Counted from the first letter of the stretch, positions 1-7,824 are shown. The stretch: DNA of 24,809 nucleotides from JANNFX01 sp031380225 (GCA_031380225.1 JANNFX010000256.1:1-24809); one strand, 5' to 3'. Notes: generated by a model not told the origin, from the sequence alone. Program-made: numbers and translations.

Positions 1-177
1 CTGGAGCCACTGGCCGACGGTGCAAAGACCCGCGTTCATTACGAAGCCCGTGTTGGTTTCAGCGCATTGGTTCCAGGCCTTTTGGTGCGCAACGCCTTGA
101 TGAAGGACATTCCGAACTTTCTCACAATTTTGCGCGAGGAAGTGCTGCGTCGTCAGGCGGTGGCTGGCGCGAATTAA
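1..177 (+). CDS. C-terminal end of an SRPBCC-like (polyketide cyclase/START fold) protein, partial
   Basis: Frame 1 is open from the window edge to a TAA and encodes the last 58 residues of a protein whose start lies outside the window. The stretch HYEARVGFSALVPGLLVRN, followed by a helix ending in LREEVLRRQ, resembles the last strand and long C-terminal helix of SRPBCC-fold proteins. Members of this superfamily bind hydrophobic ligands, but no substrate can be inferred here. Its stop codon overlaps the stop codon of the convergent DUF2842 gene. The coding call is fairly safe. The family call is tentative because only the end is visible. Confidence 0.6.
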   Translation: MEPLADGAKTRVHYEARVGFSALVPGLLVRNALMKDIPNFLTILREEVLRRQAVAGAN

Positions 178-374
178 GACTTCTGCATCCACTTGATCAG
201 GATACCTGCCGGGATGACCCAGATGGTGCCAGCGGCCATAAAATAGATCAGTTCCGCAAACTTGTTGCCATTGATGGGGGCCGCTGTGGCCGCGACCATG
301 GCCAGCAAGGCGTAGATCGCCAAAAACACCACCAGAATGATCGTACCAACGAGTTTGCGCGTTCTTGTAGTCAT
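174..374 (-). CDS. DUF2842 family small inner-membrane protein
   Basis: This 66-residue protein has a basic start (MTTRTRKLVG), a first membrane helix at about residues 11-32, a short polar loop with NGNKFAE, and a second helix at about 46-62 containing WVIPAGILIKWM. This layout matches the DUF2842 family, small two-helix proteins common in alphaproteobacteria and of unknown function. The ATG at 374 was chosen because a GAGG Shine-Dalgarno lies about 9 bases upstream. The frame stays open to 512, but that extension is not membrane-like and runs into a repeat element. The TAA stop overlaps the TAA stop of the upstream convergent gene. Confidence 0.8.
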   Translation of the reverse strand: MTTRTRKLVGTIILVVFLAIYALLAMVAATAAPINGNKFAELIYFMAAGTIWVIPAGILIKWMQKS

Positions 375-495
375 GCATTTGCCTCTACACGGGCCGGGTG
401 CGCTGATTGGTGCAGGCCTGTCCGATTGATCCAGTTTAGCCATCTGCCTATCACATCCGAAGTGATAGGCGAGCTCCAGCTGGGTCGCAGGGCGT

Positions 496-631
496 GCATC
501 CGTAGGGTGCAATAGACCCGGCGGTGGCCGGGGCGTATTGCACCTTTCTTAGCGCACGGCGGCCAGCGCGAGGAACGAGTGTCGCCGCGCGCCCAGCAAA
601 ATGGGCGGGCTATTGACGCCCTACGGGTGCG
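496..631. repeat. Short repeat with imperfect terminal inverted repeats (MITE-like)
   Basis: The left end reads CGTAGGGTGCAATAG (501-515). The right end reads CTATTGACGCCCTACG (610-625), whose reverse complement is nearly the same. The similarity extends outward by several bases (GCATCC at 497-502, GGGTGC at 625-630). Within the left part, GGTGCAATA (506-514) pairs with TATTGCACC (536-544), and a nested CCCGG/CCGGG stem lies between them. The interior is GC-rich and no protein is apparent. This is the architecture of a non-autonomous palindromic or MITE-like element. No second copy was seen in this window, so its repetitive nature is inferred. Confidence 0.55.
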
Positions 632-697
632 TGGCATGGGGACATGCCTCTGAAATACGAACTTAGAAATTGCCGAAAATTAGGTGAGGCCCTGAAC

Positions 698-1768
698 TTG
701 ATTGTAGCGAACTTGACCGCCACGGAGCAGTCCACAGCCTGGGACCATGCTGTCAGGGCGTGGCTTTGGGTTGTCGCCGCGCTGGTGCTGGCCATGATCG
801 GCGTTGGCGGGGCGACACGACTGACCGATTCCGGGCTTTCCATCACCGAATGGAAGCCGATCCTGGGCGCGCTGCCGCCGATGTCCGACGCCGATTGGCA
901 GGCGGCGTTTGCCAAGTATCAGCAGTCGAGCGAATTCCACCTCGTTAATAAAAACATGACTCTCGCGGGCTTCAAGCCGATCTTCTGGTGGGAGTGGTCG
1001 CACCGCTTTCTGGGCCGCTTCATAGGTATGGCGTTTGCTTTGCCATTGGCGTTTTTCTGGGTGAAAGGCGCACTCAAGCCCGGCATGGGTAAAAAGTTGC
1101 TGGCGGTGCTCGCGCTCGGCGGACTGCAAGGTGCCATAGGCTGGTACATGGTCAAGTCCGGCCTCGTCGACCGTGTTGATGTCAGTCACTATCGTCTCGC
1201 ACTGCACCTCTCGGTCGCGTTCTTGCTCTTGAGCTTATTGGTGGTACTCGCACTCGAGCACGGGAAGTATGCCACCCCTTCGAGGGCACCAGTTGCAGTG
1301 ATGCGTTCGATGCCGATCAGAACAGCGCATTGGATTGTTGGATTGGTCTTCTTGCAAGTTGCGCTTGGTGCTTTTGTTGCCGGCCTCAAGGCTGGGCTCC
1401 ACTACAACACGTGGCCGCTGATGAATGGTGCCGTGCTGCCGGACGATCTGTTTTCAATGTCACCGTTGCTCGCTAACTTTTTCGACAACGCGACAACGGT
1501 GCAATTCAACCATCGTCTGGTCGCGTATTTGGTCCTCGGGGTCGCCATCTGGCACGCACTGTCGGTGATGCGGTTGATCGCCGACCCAGTCCTCCGGCAG
1601 TCAGCACTTCTACTGGCGACCGCAGTGAGTGCGCAGGCAATGCTGGGGATTGTCACGCTCCTCTGGGCAGTTCCACTGCATTTGGGCATCGCCCACCAGG
1701 CTGGAGCCGCCGTCGTTCTAGCGATCTCTGTGCGGCATTTGTTCCTGATGCGCCGCCGGGCGGCCTGA
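698..1768 (+). CDS. ctaA: Heme A synthase (COX15/CtaA)
   Basis: The enzyme oxidises the C8 methyl of heme O to a formyl group, giving heme A for cytochrome c oxidase in the inner membrane. The 356-residue protein has about eight membrane helices. It shows the family block GGATRLTDSGLSITEW just after the first helix. Four histidines in family positions are candidate heme ligands: His102 (WEWSH), His164 (VDVSHY), His272 (QFNHR) and His333 (GIAHQ). The TTG at 698 is preferred because AGGTGAGG lies 7 bases upstream and the resulting N-terminus has the usual length. An in-frame ATG at 644 would add 18 residues of unusual composition and almost abuts the repeat at 496-631. No other cytochrome oxidase genes are in view. 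Confidence 0.93.
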   Translation: MIVANLTATEQSTAWDHAVRAWLWVVAALVLAMIGVGGATRLTDSGLSITEWKPILGALPPMSDADWQAAFAKYQQSSEFHLVNKNMTLAGFKPIFWWEWSHRFLGRFIGMAFALPLAFFWVKGALKPGMGKKLLAVLALGGLQGAIGWYMVKSGLVDRVDVSHYRLALHLSVAFLLLSLLVVLALEHGKYATPSRAPVAVMRSMPIRTAHWIVGLVFLQVALGAFVAGLKAGLHYNTWPLMNGAVLPDDLFSMSPLLANFFDNATTVQFNHRLVAYLVLGVAIWHALSVMRLIADPVLRQSALLLATAVSAQAMLGIVTLLWAVPLHLGIAHQAGAAVVLAISVRHLFLMRRRAA

Positions 1769-1851
1769 TCGGCGCCAATGCTTGCCACTTGGCCCTAAAT
1801 CCGGGCTAAACTGGACCCGGGTGAGGTGGGCGATCCCAATCTGGGCAAACA

Positions 1852-2562
1852 ATGGCGCGCGGGAAATTCATTACATTTGAAGGTGGCGAAGGCTCGGGCA
1901 AGTCGACCCAGACTAAGCTGTTGGCTGAGCGGCTGTCGTCGCGTGGCGTCGACGTCTTGTTAACGCGCGAGCCCGGCGGATCGCCGTTCGCCGAAAAGCT
2001 GCGCGCGCTGTTGCTTGATCCGGAAACGCCGCCGCATTCGGCGCTGTCTGAGGCGCTGCTGTTTTACGCCGCCCGCGCCGATCATCTTGACGCCGTCATT
2101 CGCCCGGCACTTGATCGCGGCACCTGGGTGATCTGCGACAGGTTTTCGGATTCGACGCGCGTTTACCAAAGCTTTGCCGGAACGCTGAGCCCGAAGATTG
2201 TCGAAGCTTTGGATCTGATCGTCGTCGGTGCCAACATTCCAGATTTAACACTCATCATTGATGTGCCAGCTGACCTCGGATTGTTACGCGCCGAACTGCG
2301 CGCGCGCGCCAAAGCGAAGCCGGAACCCAAGCCACCGTCAGAAACTGATAAGCCTGTTCCGCGCGAAGTTCGGACGCTATTGTCGGACCGCTATGAGTCG
2401 CGCTCGACGGATTTCCATTACAAACTGCGCGATGGATTCCTCGATATAGCACGCAACGCTCCAGACCGTTGTTCGGTGATCGACGGCCAAGTCGATCCAG
2501 CTCAAGTCGAACGCGCAGTGTGGGCCGCGGTTGCTGTGCGGCTATTGGGCGAGGCCACTTAA
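1852..2562 (+). CDS. tmk: Thymidylate kinase
   Basis: Tmk phosphorylates dTMP to dTDP with ATP in the dTTP pathway. The 236-residue protein has the P-loop GGEGSGKST at 11-19, REPGGSP at 39-45, and the DR(F/Y/H) motif in VICDRFSDSTRVYQSFAG at 93-110. The P-loop resembles the E. coli type, in which a lid arginine takes part in catalysis. Odd feature: the lid region (about 150-185) carries a Lys/Pro-rich insert, KAKPEPKPPSETDKPVP, which makes the protein about 20-25 residues longer than usual. The gene is directly followed by holB, one base after its stop, a pairing common in alphaproteobacteria. Confidence 0.95.
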   Translation: MARGKFITFEGGEGSGKSTQTKLLAERLSSRGVDVLLTREPGGSPFAEKLRALLLDPETPPHSALSEALLFYAARADHLDAVIRPALDRGTWVICDRFSDSTRVYQSFAGTLSPKIVEALDLIVVGANIPDLTLIIDVPADLGLLRAELRARAKAKPEPKPPSETDKPVPREVRTLLSDRYESRSTDFHYKLRDGFLDIARNAPDRCSVIDGQVDPAQVERAVWAAVAVRLLGEAT

Positions 2563-2563
2563 G

Positions 2564-3697
2564 ATGGCCCGCGCCGTCGCCATGACCGAGATTGAAGAGA
2601 CGCCCGAGTCAGACCGGCTTGACGGCTTTCCTCATCCCCGCATGACCGCACGGCTTTACGGGCATGAGGCGGAAGAGGCTCGTTTTGCCGAGGCTTTTCA
2701 CTCCGGCCGTCTGCATCACGGCTGGCTGATCACGGGCGATGACGGCATCGGCAAAGCCACATTCGCGTATCGATTGGCGCGGTTTCTGCTGGCTAAACCT
2801 GAGGAGCGCGATTCTTCAGGGACCACATTGGACGTGCCCCCAACTAGCACGGCCTACCGGCAGGTCGGCGCGCTGTCCCATCCGGGTTTGCTGGTCATCC
2901 GCCGCCCGTATGACCAAAAGGCCAAGCGTTTCAAAACGGAAATTCCGGTCGATGACGTGCGCCGCTTGCGCTCGTTCCTGACGTTGACCGCCGAAACCGG
3001 TCAATGGCGCGTGGTGCTCATCGATACGGCCGACGATATGAATGGCAGCGCCGCCAACGCGGTTTTGAAATCGCTAGAAGAGCCGCCGAAGCAGACAGTG
3101 TTCCTGTTGCTGTCGCCGGCGCCGGGACGCCTATTGCCGACCATCCGCTCGCGATGCCGGATGCTTGACTTGGCGGCGCTCGACAGCGAGCCGTTGCGCA
3201 AAGCCGTCACGCAAGCTCTCGCTGCCAGCAGCGAGGATGTGTCATCCGCCGTTCCAGCTGGCGAAGACTGGGCAACACTGGAGCGCTTGTCGGGTGGCAG
3301 TGTGCGCCGCGTTTTAGCGCTCCACGCCACCGGCGGGCTTGAGCTTTACAAGCGCATCCATGGTTTGATCGCCGCGTTGCCCGGCGTTGATTGGACCAAA
3401 GTGCACGCGCTTGCCGATGACGTGTCGAGCCCGGCATCGGAGAAAAAATATGAGCTCATGGCACATTTGCTGGCCGGGCTGCTGGCGCGCATCATCCGGG
3501 CGCAGGCGACGGGGCAGGGGCGTGCCGACGATATCGCCCTCGGGGCCCGGCTGATCGGCGCCGCTAAACTTCCCGGCTGGGCAAGTCTCTGGGAAACGCT
3601 CAACGCGGATAAAGCCACGACCGACGCTCTCAATCTCGATAAAAAAACCCTCATTTTGCAAACGTTCGCGCGGTTGGAAGCCATCGCACGGACGTAA
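2564..3697 (+). CDS. holB: DNA polymerase III subunit delta'
   Basis: Delta' is a subunit of the clamp loader that places the beta sliding clamp on DNA. The 377-residue product has HPRMTARLYGHE near the N-terminus, a Walker A-like GDDGIGKAT at 58-66, a Walker B-like VVLIDTADDM at 150-159, LEEPP at 171-175, and the clamp-loader SRC motif (TIRSRCRML) at about 196-198. The cysteines of the zinc module in E. coli delta' are absent. The ATG at 2564 follows the tmk stop by one base, with GGGCGAGG upstream. An ATG at 2582 is an alternative. The gene is co-directional with tmk and probably translationally coupled to it. Confidence 0.93.
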   Translation: MARAVAMTEIEETPESDRLDGFPHPRMTARLYGHEAEEARFAEAFHSGRLHHGWLITGDDGIGKATFAYRLARFLLAKPEERDSSGTTLDVPPTSTAYRQVGALSHPGLLVIRRPYDQKAKRFKTEIPVDDVRRLRSFLTLTAETGQWRVVLIDTADDMNGSAANAVLKSLEEPPKQTVFLLLSPAPGRLLPTIRSRCRMLDLAALDSEPLRKAVTQALAASSEDVSSAVPAGEDWATLERLSGGSVRRVLALHATGGLELYKRIHGLIAALPGVDWTKVHALADDVSSPASEKKYELMAHLLAGLLARIIRAQATGQGRADDIALGARLIGAAKLPGWASLWETLNADKATTDALNLDKKTLILQTFARLEAIART

Positions 3698-3786
3698 GTG
3701 GCCGATTTCTGCTGCCCCGTTGCCAGCCCGGTCCATGCGGGCTAGTCAGCGTTTCAACAATCGATCCGGCAAATCCGAAAGCTGAA

Positions 3787-5397
3787 ATGACCAAGCCTTT
3801 TTACATCACCACGGCAATCTCGTATCCCAACGGAGCGCCCCACATTGGCCACGCCTACGAGGCGATTGCGACCGATGCGATCGCACGCTTTGAGCGCCTC
3901 GACGGCAAGCAGGTGTTTTTTCTAACCGGCACCGACGAGCACGGCCTCAAGATGAAGCAGACCGCGGCCAAAGAAAACATGACGCCGCGCGAATTGGCTG
4001 ATCGCAACTCAAGCCGGTTTCGCGAGATGGCGGCGGCGCTCAATTTATCGAACGACGATTTCATTCGCACCACCGAGGCGCGGCACTACGAGGCGTCAGC
4101 TGAGATCTGGAAGCGTATGGAAAAGAACGGCGATATTTTTCTCAAGAAGTATGGCGGCTGGTATTCTGTACGCGACGAATCCTATTACAACGAAAGCGAA
4201 ACCGAACTTCGCGACGATGCAAAGCGCTACGCCATTCCAACCGGCACGCCGGTCGAGTGGAATGAGGAAGAAACGTATTTCTTCAAGCTATCAGCCTATC
4301 AAGACAAGCTGCTGGCGCACTACGACGCCAATCCAGATTTCATTTTGCCGCCTGAAAAGCGCAACGAAGTCGCAAGCTTCGTACGCATGGGGCTTGAGGA
4401 TTTGTCGATTTCGCGCTCGACGCTCGACTGGGGCATTCCGGTGCCGGGCAATGCAAAGCATGTCATGTACGTGTGGGTCGACGCGCTGACAAACTATCTG
4501 ACGGCTGCCGGCTTTCCGGATGAAATATCTCAAGCGTGGCCGCGTTGGCCGGCCGATGTGCATGTCATCGGCAAGGATATCGTGCGCTTTCACGCCGTCT
4601 ATTGGCCAGCATTCCTGATGTCAGCTGGTTTGGAATTGCCAAAGCGCGTATTTGCACACGGCTTTGTGCTCTACAAAGGCGAGAAGATGGCCAAGTCGGT
4701 CGGCAACGTCGTCGATCCGTTTGATCTGATCCAGGCCTATGGCGTCGATGCGGTGCGCTATTTCTTTTTGCGCGAAGTGATGTTCGGGCAAGACGGCAGT
4801 TATTCGCCAGATGCGATTTCCAATCGCATCAACGCTGACCTCGCTAACAATCTTGGCAATTTGGCGCAGCGCTCGTTGTCGATGATCTTCAAGAACTGCG
4901 ACGGCAAAATTCCGGAGCCCGGTGACTTTACAGCAGCAGACACGGCGATCTTAACCGCCGCTGACGGGCTATATGAAACCGTTCGCTCGGAGATGAACCG
5001 TCAGGCCGTAACGCGCTACCTCGATGCGGTCTGGTCGGTGATTGCTGATGCCAATCGCTACTTCGCCGCCGAAGAGCCTTGGGCCAAGAAAAAGACTGAT
5101 CCGGTCCGCATGAACACGATCCTGTATGTGACTGCCGAATTGGTGCGCCAGTTCGCGATCCACATTCAACCGGTAATGCCAGACAAGGCTTCGGCGCTGC
5201 TCGATTTGCTGGTTCAGGGCCGAGGCGCGGCCCGGCAGTTTTCGGCGCTAGGTCCAACGGGCAGGCTTGTACCTGGCACTGCCATACCTGAGCCGCAGGG
5301 CGTGTTCCCACGCTATGAGCCGCCGGCCGAGGAGCCGAAGGCACCGCCGCCGCCAAAGCCAGCGAAAACTAAGCCCAAGCCCAGGCCAGAACACTAG
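3787..5397 (+). CDS. metG: Methionyl-tRNA synthetase
   Basis: MetRS charges tRNA-Met with methionine using ATP. The 536-residue protein starts with FYITTAISYPNGAPHIGH, with the HIGH signature at residues 19-22, and has the KMSKS loop as KMAKS at 300-304. In the connective-peptide region it reads GGWYSVRDESYYNESE, without cysteines, as in the zinc-knuckle-less class common in alphaproteobacteria. There is no C-terminal EMAP-like tRNA-binding domain. Instead the last 30 residues are a Pro/Lys-rich tail (EEPKAPPPPKPAKTKPKPRP) that is probably disordered. The gene lies 89 bases after holB. The TatD-type nuclease gene that often follows metG in this group is missing here. Confidence 0.96.
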   Translation: MTKPFYITTAISYPNGAPHIGHAYEAIATDAIARFERLDGKQVFFLTGTDEHGLKMKQTAAKENMTPRELADRNSSRFREMAAALNLSNDDFIRTTEARHYEASAEIWKRMEKNGDIFLKKYGGWYSVRDESYYNESETELRDDAKRYAIPTGTPVEWNEEETYFFKLSAYQDKLLAHYDANPDFILPPEKRNEVASFVRMGLEDLSISRSTLDWGIPVPGNAKHVMYVWVDALTNYLTAAGFPDEISQAWPRWPADVHVIGKDIVRFHAVYWPAFLMSAGLELPKRVFAHGFVLYKGEKMAKSVGNVVDPFDLIQAYGVDAVRYFFLREVMFGQDGSYSPDAISNRINADLANNLGNLAQRSLSMIFKNCDGKIPEPGDFTAADTAILTAADGLYETVRSEMNRQAVTRYLDAVWSVIADANRYFAAEEPWAKKKTDPVRMNTILYVTAELVRQFAIHIQPVMPDKASALLDLLVQGRGAARQFSALGPTGRLVPGTAIPEPQGVFPRYEPPAEEPKAPPPPKPAKTKPKPRPEH

Positions 5398-5480
5398 CAA
5401 CGTCCTCTGGCCAAACCGCGCCAAGGCGGCCTATACTCGTGCCAAATGGCCGGGGCAGCGCGTAAAAGGGAACGACCGCG

Positions 5481-6026
5481 ATGGTTCAATTCGTCGATTT
5501 GTGGCGCGGGCATCCGATCAACGAAAGCGTGAAACTGCCGTGCGTGGCCCCGCATGATCTGGTCAACATTGCTGGCGAGTCCATCCAAGCCGGTTATCCC
5601 GTATTCGCCAATCAGTGTGCGATCCGCATGGGTGTTGCGCTGCGCCGTGCCGGCGTTCAACCGTCTGAGCTTGGCCGTTGTGCATACTGCAGCGTGCATC
5701 CACTCGATGATATGCATTTCATCAATGCGTCGGCCTTGGCACATGCCATAAAGAATTCGAAAATCTCAGATCTTGGTCCGCTTGAGAAGTTCTCAGGCCC
5801 CGACGCCGCCGAGTTCTATCCGAAGATATTCGGGCGCACCGGCATCATCTTCTTCCAAGATTATTGGCACCGGACCGAAGATTCCGATAGAGCAACTGGC
5901 GATCATATTGATGTCTGGAATGGCTATCGGTCATCGGCCAAATGGTTGCTCGAGTGGTTCAGTTGGGCTGGCTATTATTCGAACTATGCCGAATCGAGCG
6001 AGATCTGGTTTTGGGAAGTCAAATAG
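5481..6026 (+). CDS. Tae4-family peptidoglycan amidase (type VI secretion effector type)
   Basis: Tae4 proteins are papain-like (NlpC/P60-type) amidases that cut peptidoglycan stem peptides. They are usually delivered into rival cells by a type VI secretion system. The 181-residue protein opens with the characteristic LWRGHP. It has the catalytic-cysteine block FANQCAIRMGVALRRAG (Cys46), then GIIFFQDYW, the catalytic-histidine block TGDHIDVWNG (His142, with Asp144), and the terminal EIWFWEVK. Cys67 and Cys70 could form a disulfide. No signal peptide is visible, as expected for such an effector. AAAAGGGA lies about 9 bases before the ATG, and a TATACT box at 5432-5437 has no good -35 partner. 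No secretion genes lie nearby. The family call is by motif recognition, and delivery is inferred. Confidence 0.85.
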   Translation: MVQFVDLWRGHPINESVKLPCVAPHDLVNIAGESIQAGYPVFANQCAIRMGVALRRAGVQPSELGRCAYCSVHPLDDMHFINASALAHAIKNSKISDLGPLEKFSGPDAAEFYPKIFGRTGIIFFQDYWHRTEDSDRATGDHIDVWNGYRSSAKWLLEWFSWAGYYSNYAESSEIWFWEVK

Positions 6027-6039
6027 GGTCCAACGTATC

Positions 6040-6288
6040 ATGCGCTACGTCCTCGCTATCGTCTGTGCTGTCCTCGCCGGGCTGTTTGTCGCCGCGCAGT
6101 TTTCGACGCAAATTACATCGGATATCATTGCTGGCACTAAGTTCCAAAGCCCCGATGATGTCGAGGATATGCATGCAATTCTGATGATTGTGATCCCATT
6201 GCTAGGCGCGGTAGCGGGCTGGATCGCCGGCTGGCTGGTTGGCGGGATTTTTGATCGCACACCTAAAGCTTCGAAGCCGGTCAAGTGA
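6040..6288 (+). CDS. Small two-helix membrane protein, possible immunity partner of the Tae4-like amidase
   Basis: This 82-residue protein starts 13 bases after the amidase stop on the same strand. It has a hydrophobic helix at about residues 3-20 and a polar loop at 21-46 (FSTQITSDIIAG, then SPDDVEDMH). A second helix at about 47-71 is rich in Gly/Trp (GAVAGWIAGWLVGG) and is followed by a short basic tail. The positive-inside rule would place the loop in the periplasm. I do not recognise a family, and it does not resemble the known periplasmic Tai4 immunity fold. The position directly behind an amidase effector suggests an immunity role, but this is context only. The ribosome-binding site is weak (AGGG about 12 bases upstream). 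Confidence 0.6.
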   Translation: MRYVLAIVCAVLAGLFVAAQFSTQITSDIIAGTKFQSPDDVEDMHAILMIVIPLLGAVAGWIAGWLVGGIFDRTPKASKPVK

Positions 6289-6406
6289 AGGCTTAACCAA
6301 GCCGCCGGCTGCGTTGACATCGCGGCACTCTGGTCGCGCACCGTCCAATCCCCTTCCCGGCCGCCGCCGCCCGGCGTATAGGGCTCGAAGCGAAATGAGG
6401 CGGGAC

Positions 6407-6820
6407 ATGAAACTATTGGTGCTGGCGTCAGCTGGAGGTGCAATTGGCGCCGGGCTGAGGTTCCTCGTGAATCAATTTTTTGCCGCTCGCGTTCCGGAAA
6501 CCTCGCATGGCGTGACCGCATTTCCCTGGGCGACGTTCTCCGTCAATATTGTAGGATCGTTTCTGATGGGCGTGGTTTTTGTTTATGTGAGCGAGCGGCT
6601 TGGCGGATCGCCTGAAGCGCGCACGTTTCTAGCCACCGGCATTCTCGGCGGATTGACGACGTTCTCAGCGTTTTCTCTCGATATCCTGACGCTCATGACT
6701 GGTGATAGCGGCGCCATACTGGCGCCTAAGGTGATCGCTTACGTCGTTGGCTCGGTGGCACTATCGTTTCTGGCGCTGATCGCTGGAATTTGGCTGACGC
6801 GGATTGGACTTGGCGCATGA
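6407..6820 (+). CDS. crcB: Fluoride channel/exporter CrcB (Fluc)
   Basis: CrcB forms dual-topology dimers that release fluoride ions across the inner membrane. The 137-residue protein has four hydrophobic helices and the family motifs GGAIGAGLRF (10-19), FSVNIVGSFLMG (44-55, with the pore Asn47) and GLTTFSAFSLD (82-92, the region of the central sodium site). The ATG at 6407 was chosen because GAGGCGGG lies 5 bases upstream. An ATG at 6395 is also in frame. No fluoride riboswitch consensus was found upstream. The stop overlaps the rluC start as ATGA, so the two genes are translationally coupled. Confidence 0.93.
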   Translation: MKLLVLASAGGAIGAGLRFLVNQFFAARVPETSHGVTAFPWATFSVNIVGSFLMGVVFVYVSERLGGSPEARTFLATGILGGLTTFSAFSLDILTLMTGDSGAILAPKVIAYVVGSVALSFLALIAGIWLTRIGLGA

Positions 6821-7824
6821 GCATTGAACCGGCTGCCGGTTCCAATCCGGTTGAAACCATCGAAGTACAGGAACCAGACGCCGGCATGAGGCTGGACCGC
6901 TGGTTCAAAGCGCATTTCCCGGAGGTCTCCTACACGTATCTGCAAAAACTTTTGCGTACCGGTCAGGTCCGGGTTGATGCCAAACGGGTCGAAGCCAATG
7001 TCCGGCTCGAGGTGGGCTCTCAAATCCGTGTCCCTAAGATTGTGAGGCTGCCGAAGAACGAGATTACGTCACCGGCGCTAAAAGCTGCACTCTTGGTTTC
7101 AAAGGGCGACCGCGACGCCATCGAAAAGATGATCATCTTCGAAGATGAAGACGTCCTGGTTCTCAACAAGCCCTATGGCCTGGCCGTACAGGGCGGGACC
7201 GGCACGAAACGTCATATCGATGGCATGTTGGCCGGAATGCAGGACCGTTTCGGTGACCGGCCGCGCCTGGTTCACAGGCTCGACCGGGATACGACTGGCG
7301 TGCTGCTGGTTGCTAAGCACCGCAATGCCGCCGCCAAGCTCGCCCGTATTTTCCAGACCCGCGCAGCATCTAAAACCTATTGGGCCTTAGTCAAAGGCGT
7401 GCCCCACCCGAACGAAGGCCGCATCGAAGCTGCCCTCGTGAAAGCAGGTGGTCCCGATGGCGATCGGGTCAGAAAGGCCCAGCCTGGCGAGCAAGACAAG
7501 GCCATGCACGCCACATCTGAGTATCGGGTTATTGACCGTGTTGGCCGCAAGGCGGCGTGGGTCGAGCTTTCACCGATTACGGGGCGACAGCACCAGTTGC
7601 GCGCGCATATGGACATTATTGGCCACCCGATCTGTGGCGATCCGAAATATGAAGGTGGAATGGCGCTGCCGGCCGAAAATATGGAGCCGAAACTGCACCT
7701 ACACGCCCGCCGCTTGCGCATTCCGCACCCATCGGGTCGCGGGCACATCGATGTGGTGGCCCCGCTACCAGTTCATATGAAAACGACATGGGATTTGCTT
7801 GGCCTCAGCATTGATCATGCATGA
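6817..7824 (+). CDS. rluC: RluA-family large-subunit rRNA pseudouridine synthase (RluC-like)
   Basis: This family isomerises specific uridines in 23S rRNA to pseudouridine. The 335-residue protein has an N-terminal S4 RNA-binding domain (MRLDRWFKAHFPEVSYTYLQ, about 24-80). The catalytic domain includes VLNKPYGLAVQGG (115-127) and the signature VHRLDRDTTGVLLVAK with catalytic Asp156. Further on are LSPITGRQHQLRAHM and GHPICGDPKY, both conserved in the family. The domain order and length fit RluC rather than the shorter RluA. The target uridines cannot be read from sequence. The start overlaps the crcB stop. Confidence 0.92.
   Translation: MSIEPAAGSNPVETIEVQEPDAGMRLDRWFKAHFPEVSYTYLQKLLRTGQVRVDAKRVEANVRLEVGSQIRVPKIVRLPKNEITSPALKAALLVSKGDRDAIEKMIIFEDEDVLVLNKPYGLAVQGGTGTKRHIDGMLAGMQDRFGDRPRLVHRLDRDTTGVLLVAKHRNAAAKLARIFQTRAASKTYWALVKGVPHPNEGRIEAALVKAGGPDGDRVRKAQPGEQDKAMHATSEYRVIDRVGRKAAWVELSPITGRQHQLRAHMDIIGHPICGDPKYEGGMALPAENMEPKLHLHARRLRIPHPSGRGHIDVVAPLPVHMKTTWDLLGLSIDHA

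Noticed and set aside
3725..3743. Hairpin AGCCCG-GTCCATG-CGGGCT between holB and metG as a terminator
   Set aside because: The 6-bp stem has no following T-run, and the genes look co-transcribed.
6289..6406. Fluoride riboswitch upstream of crcB
   Set aside because: The region contains a TTGACA-like box but not the conserved crcB-motif segments or pseudoknot-forming pairs, so no riboswitch is called.
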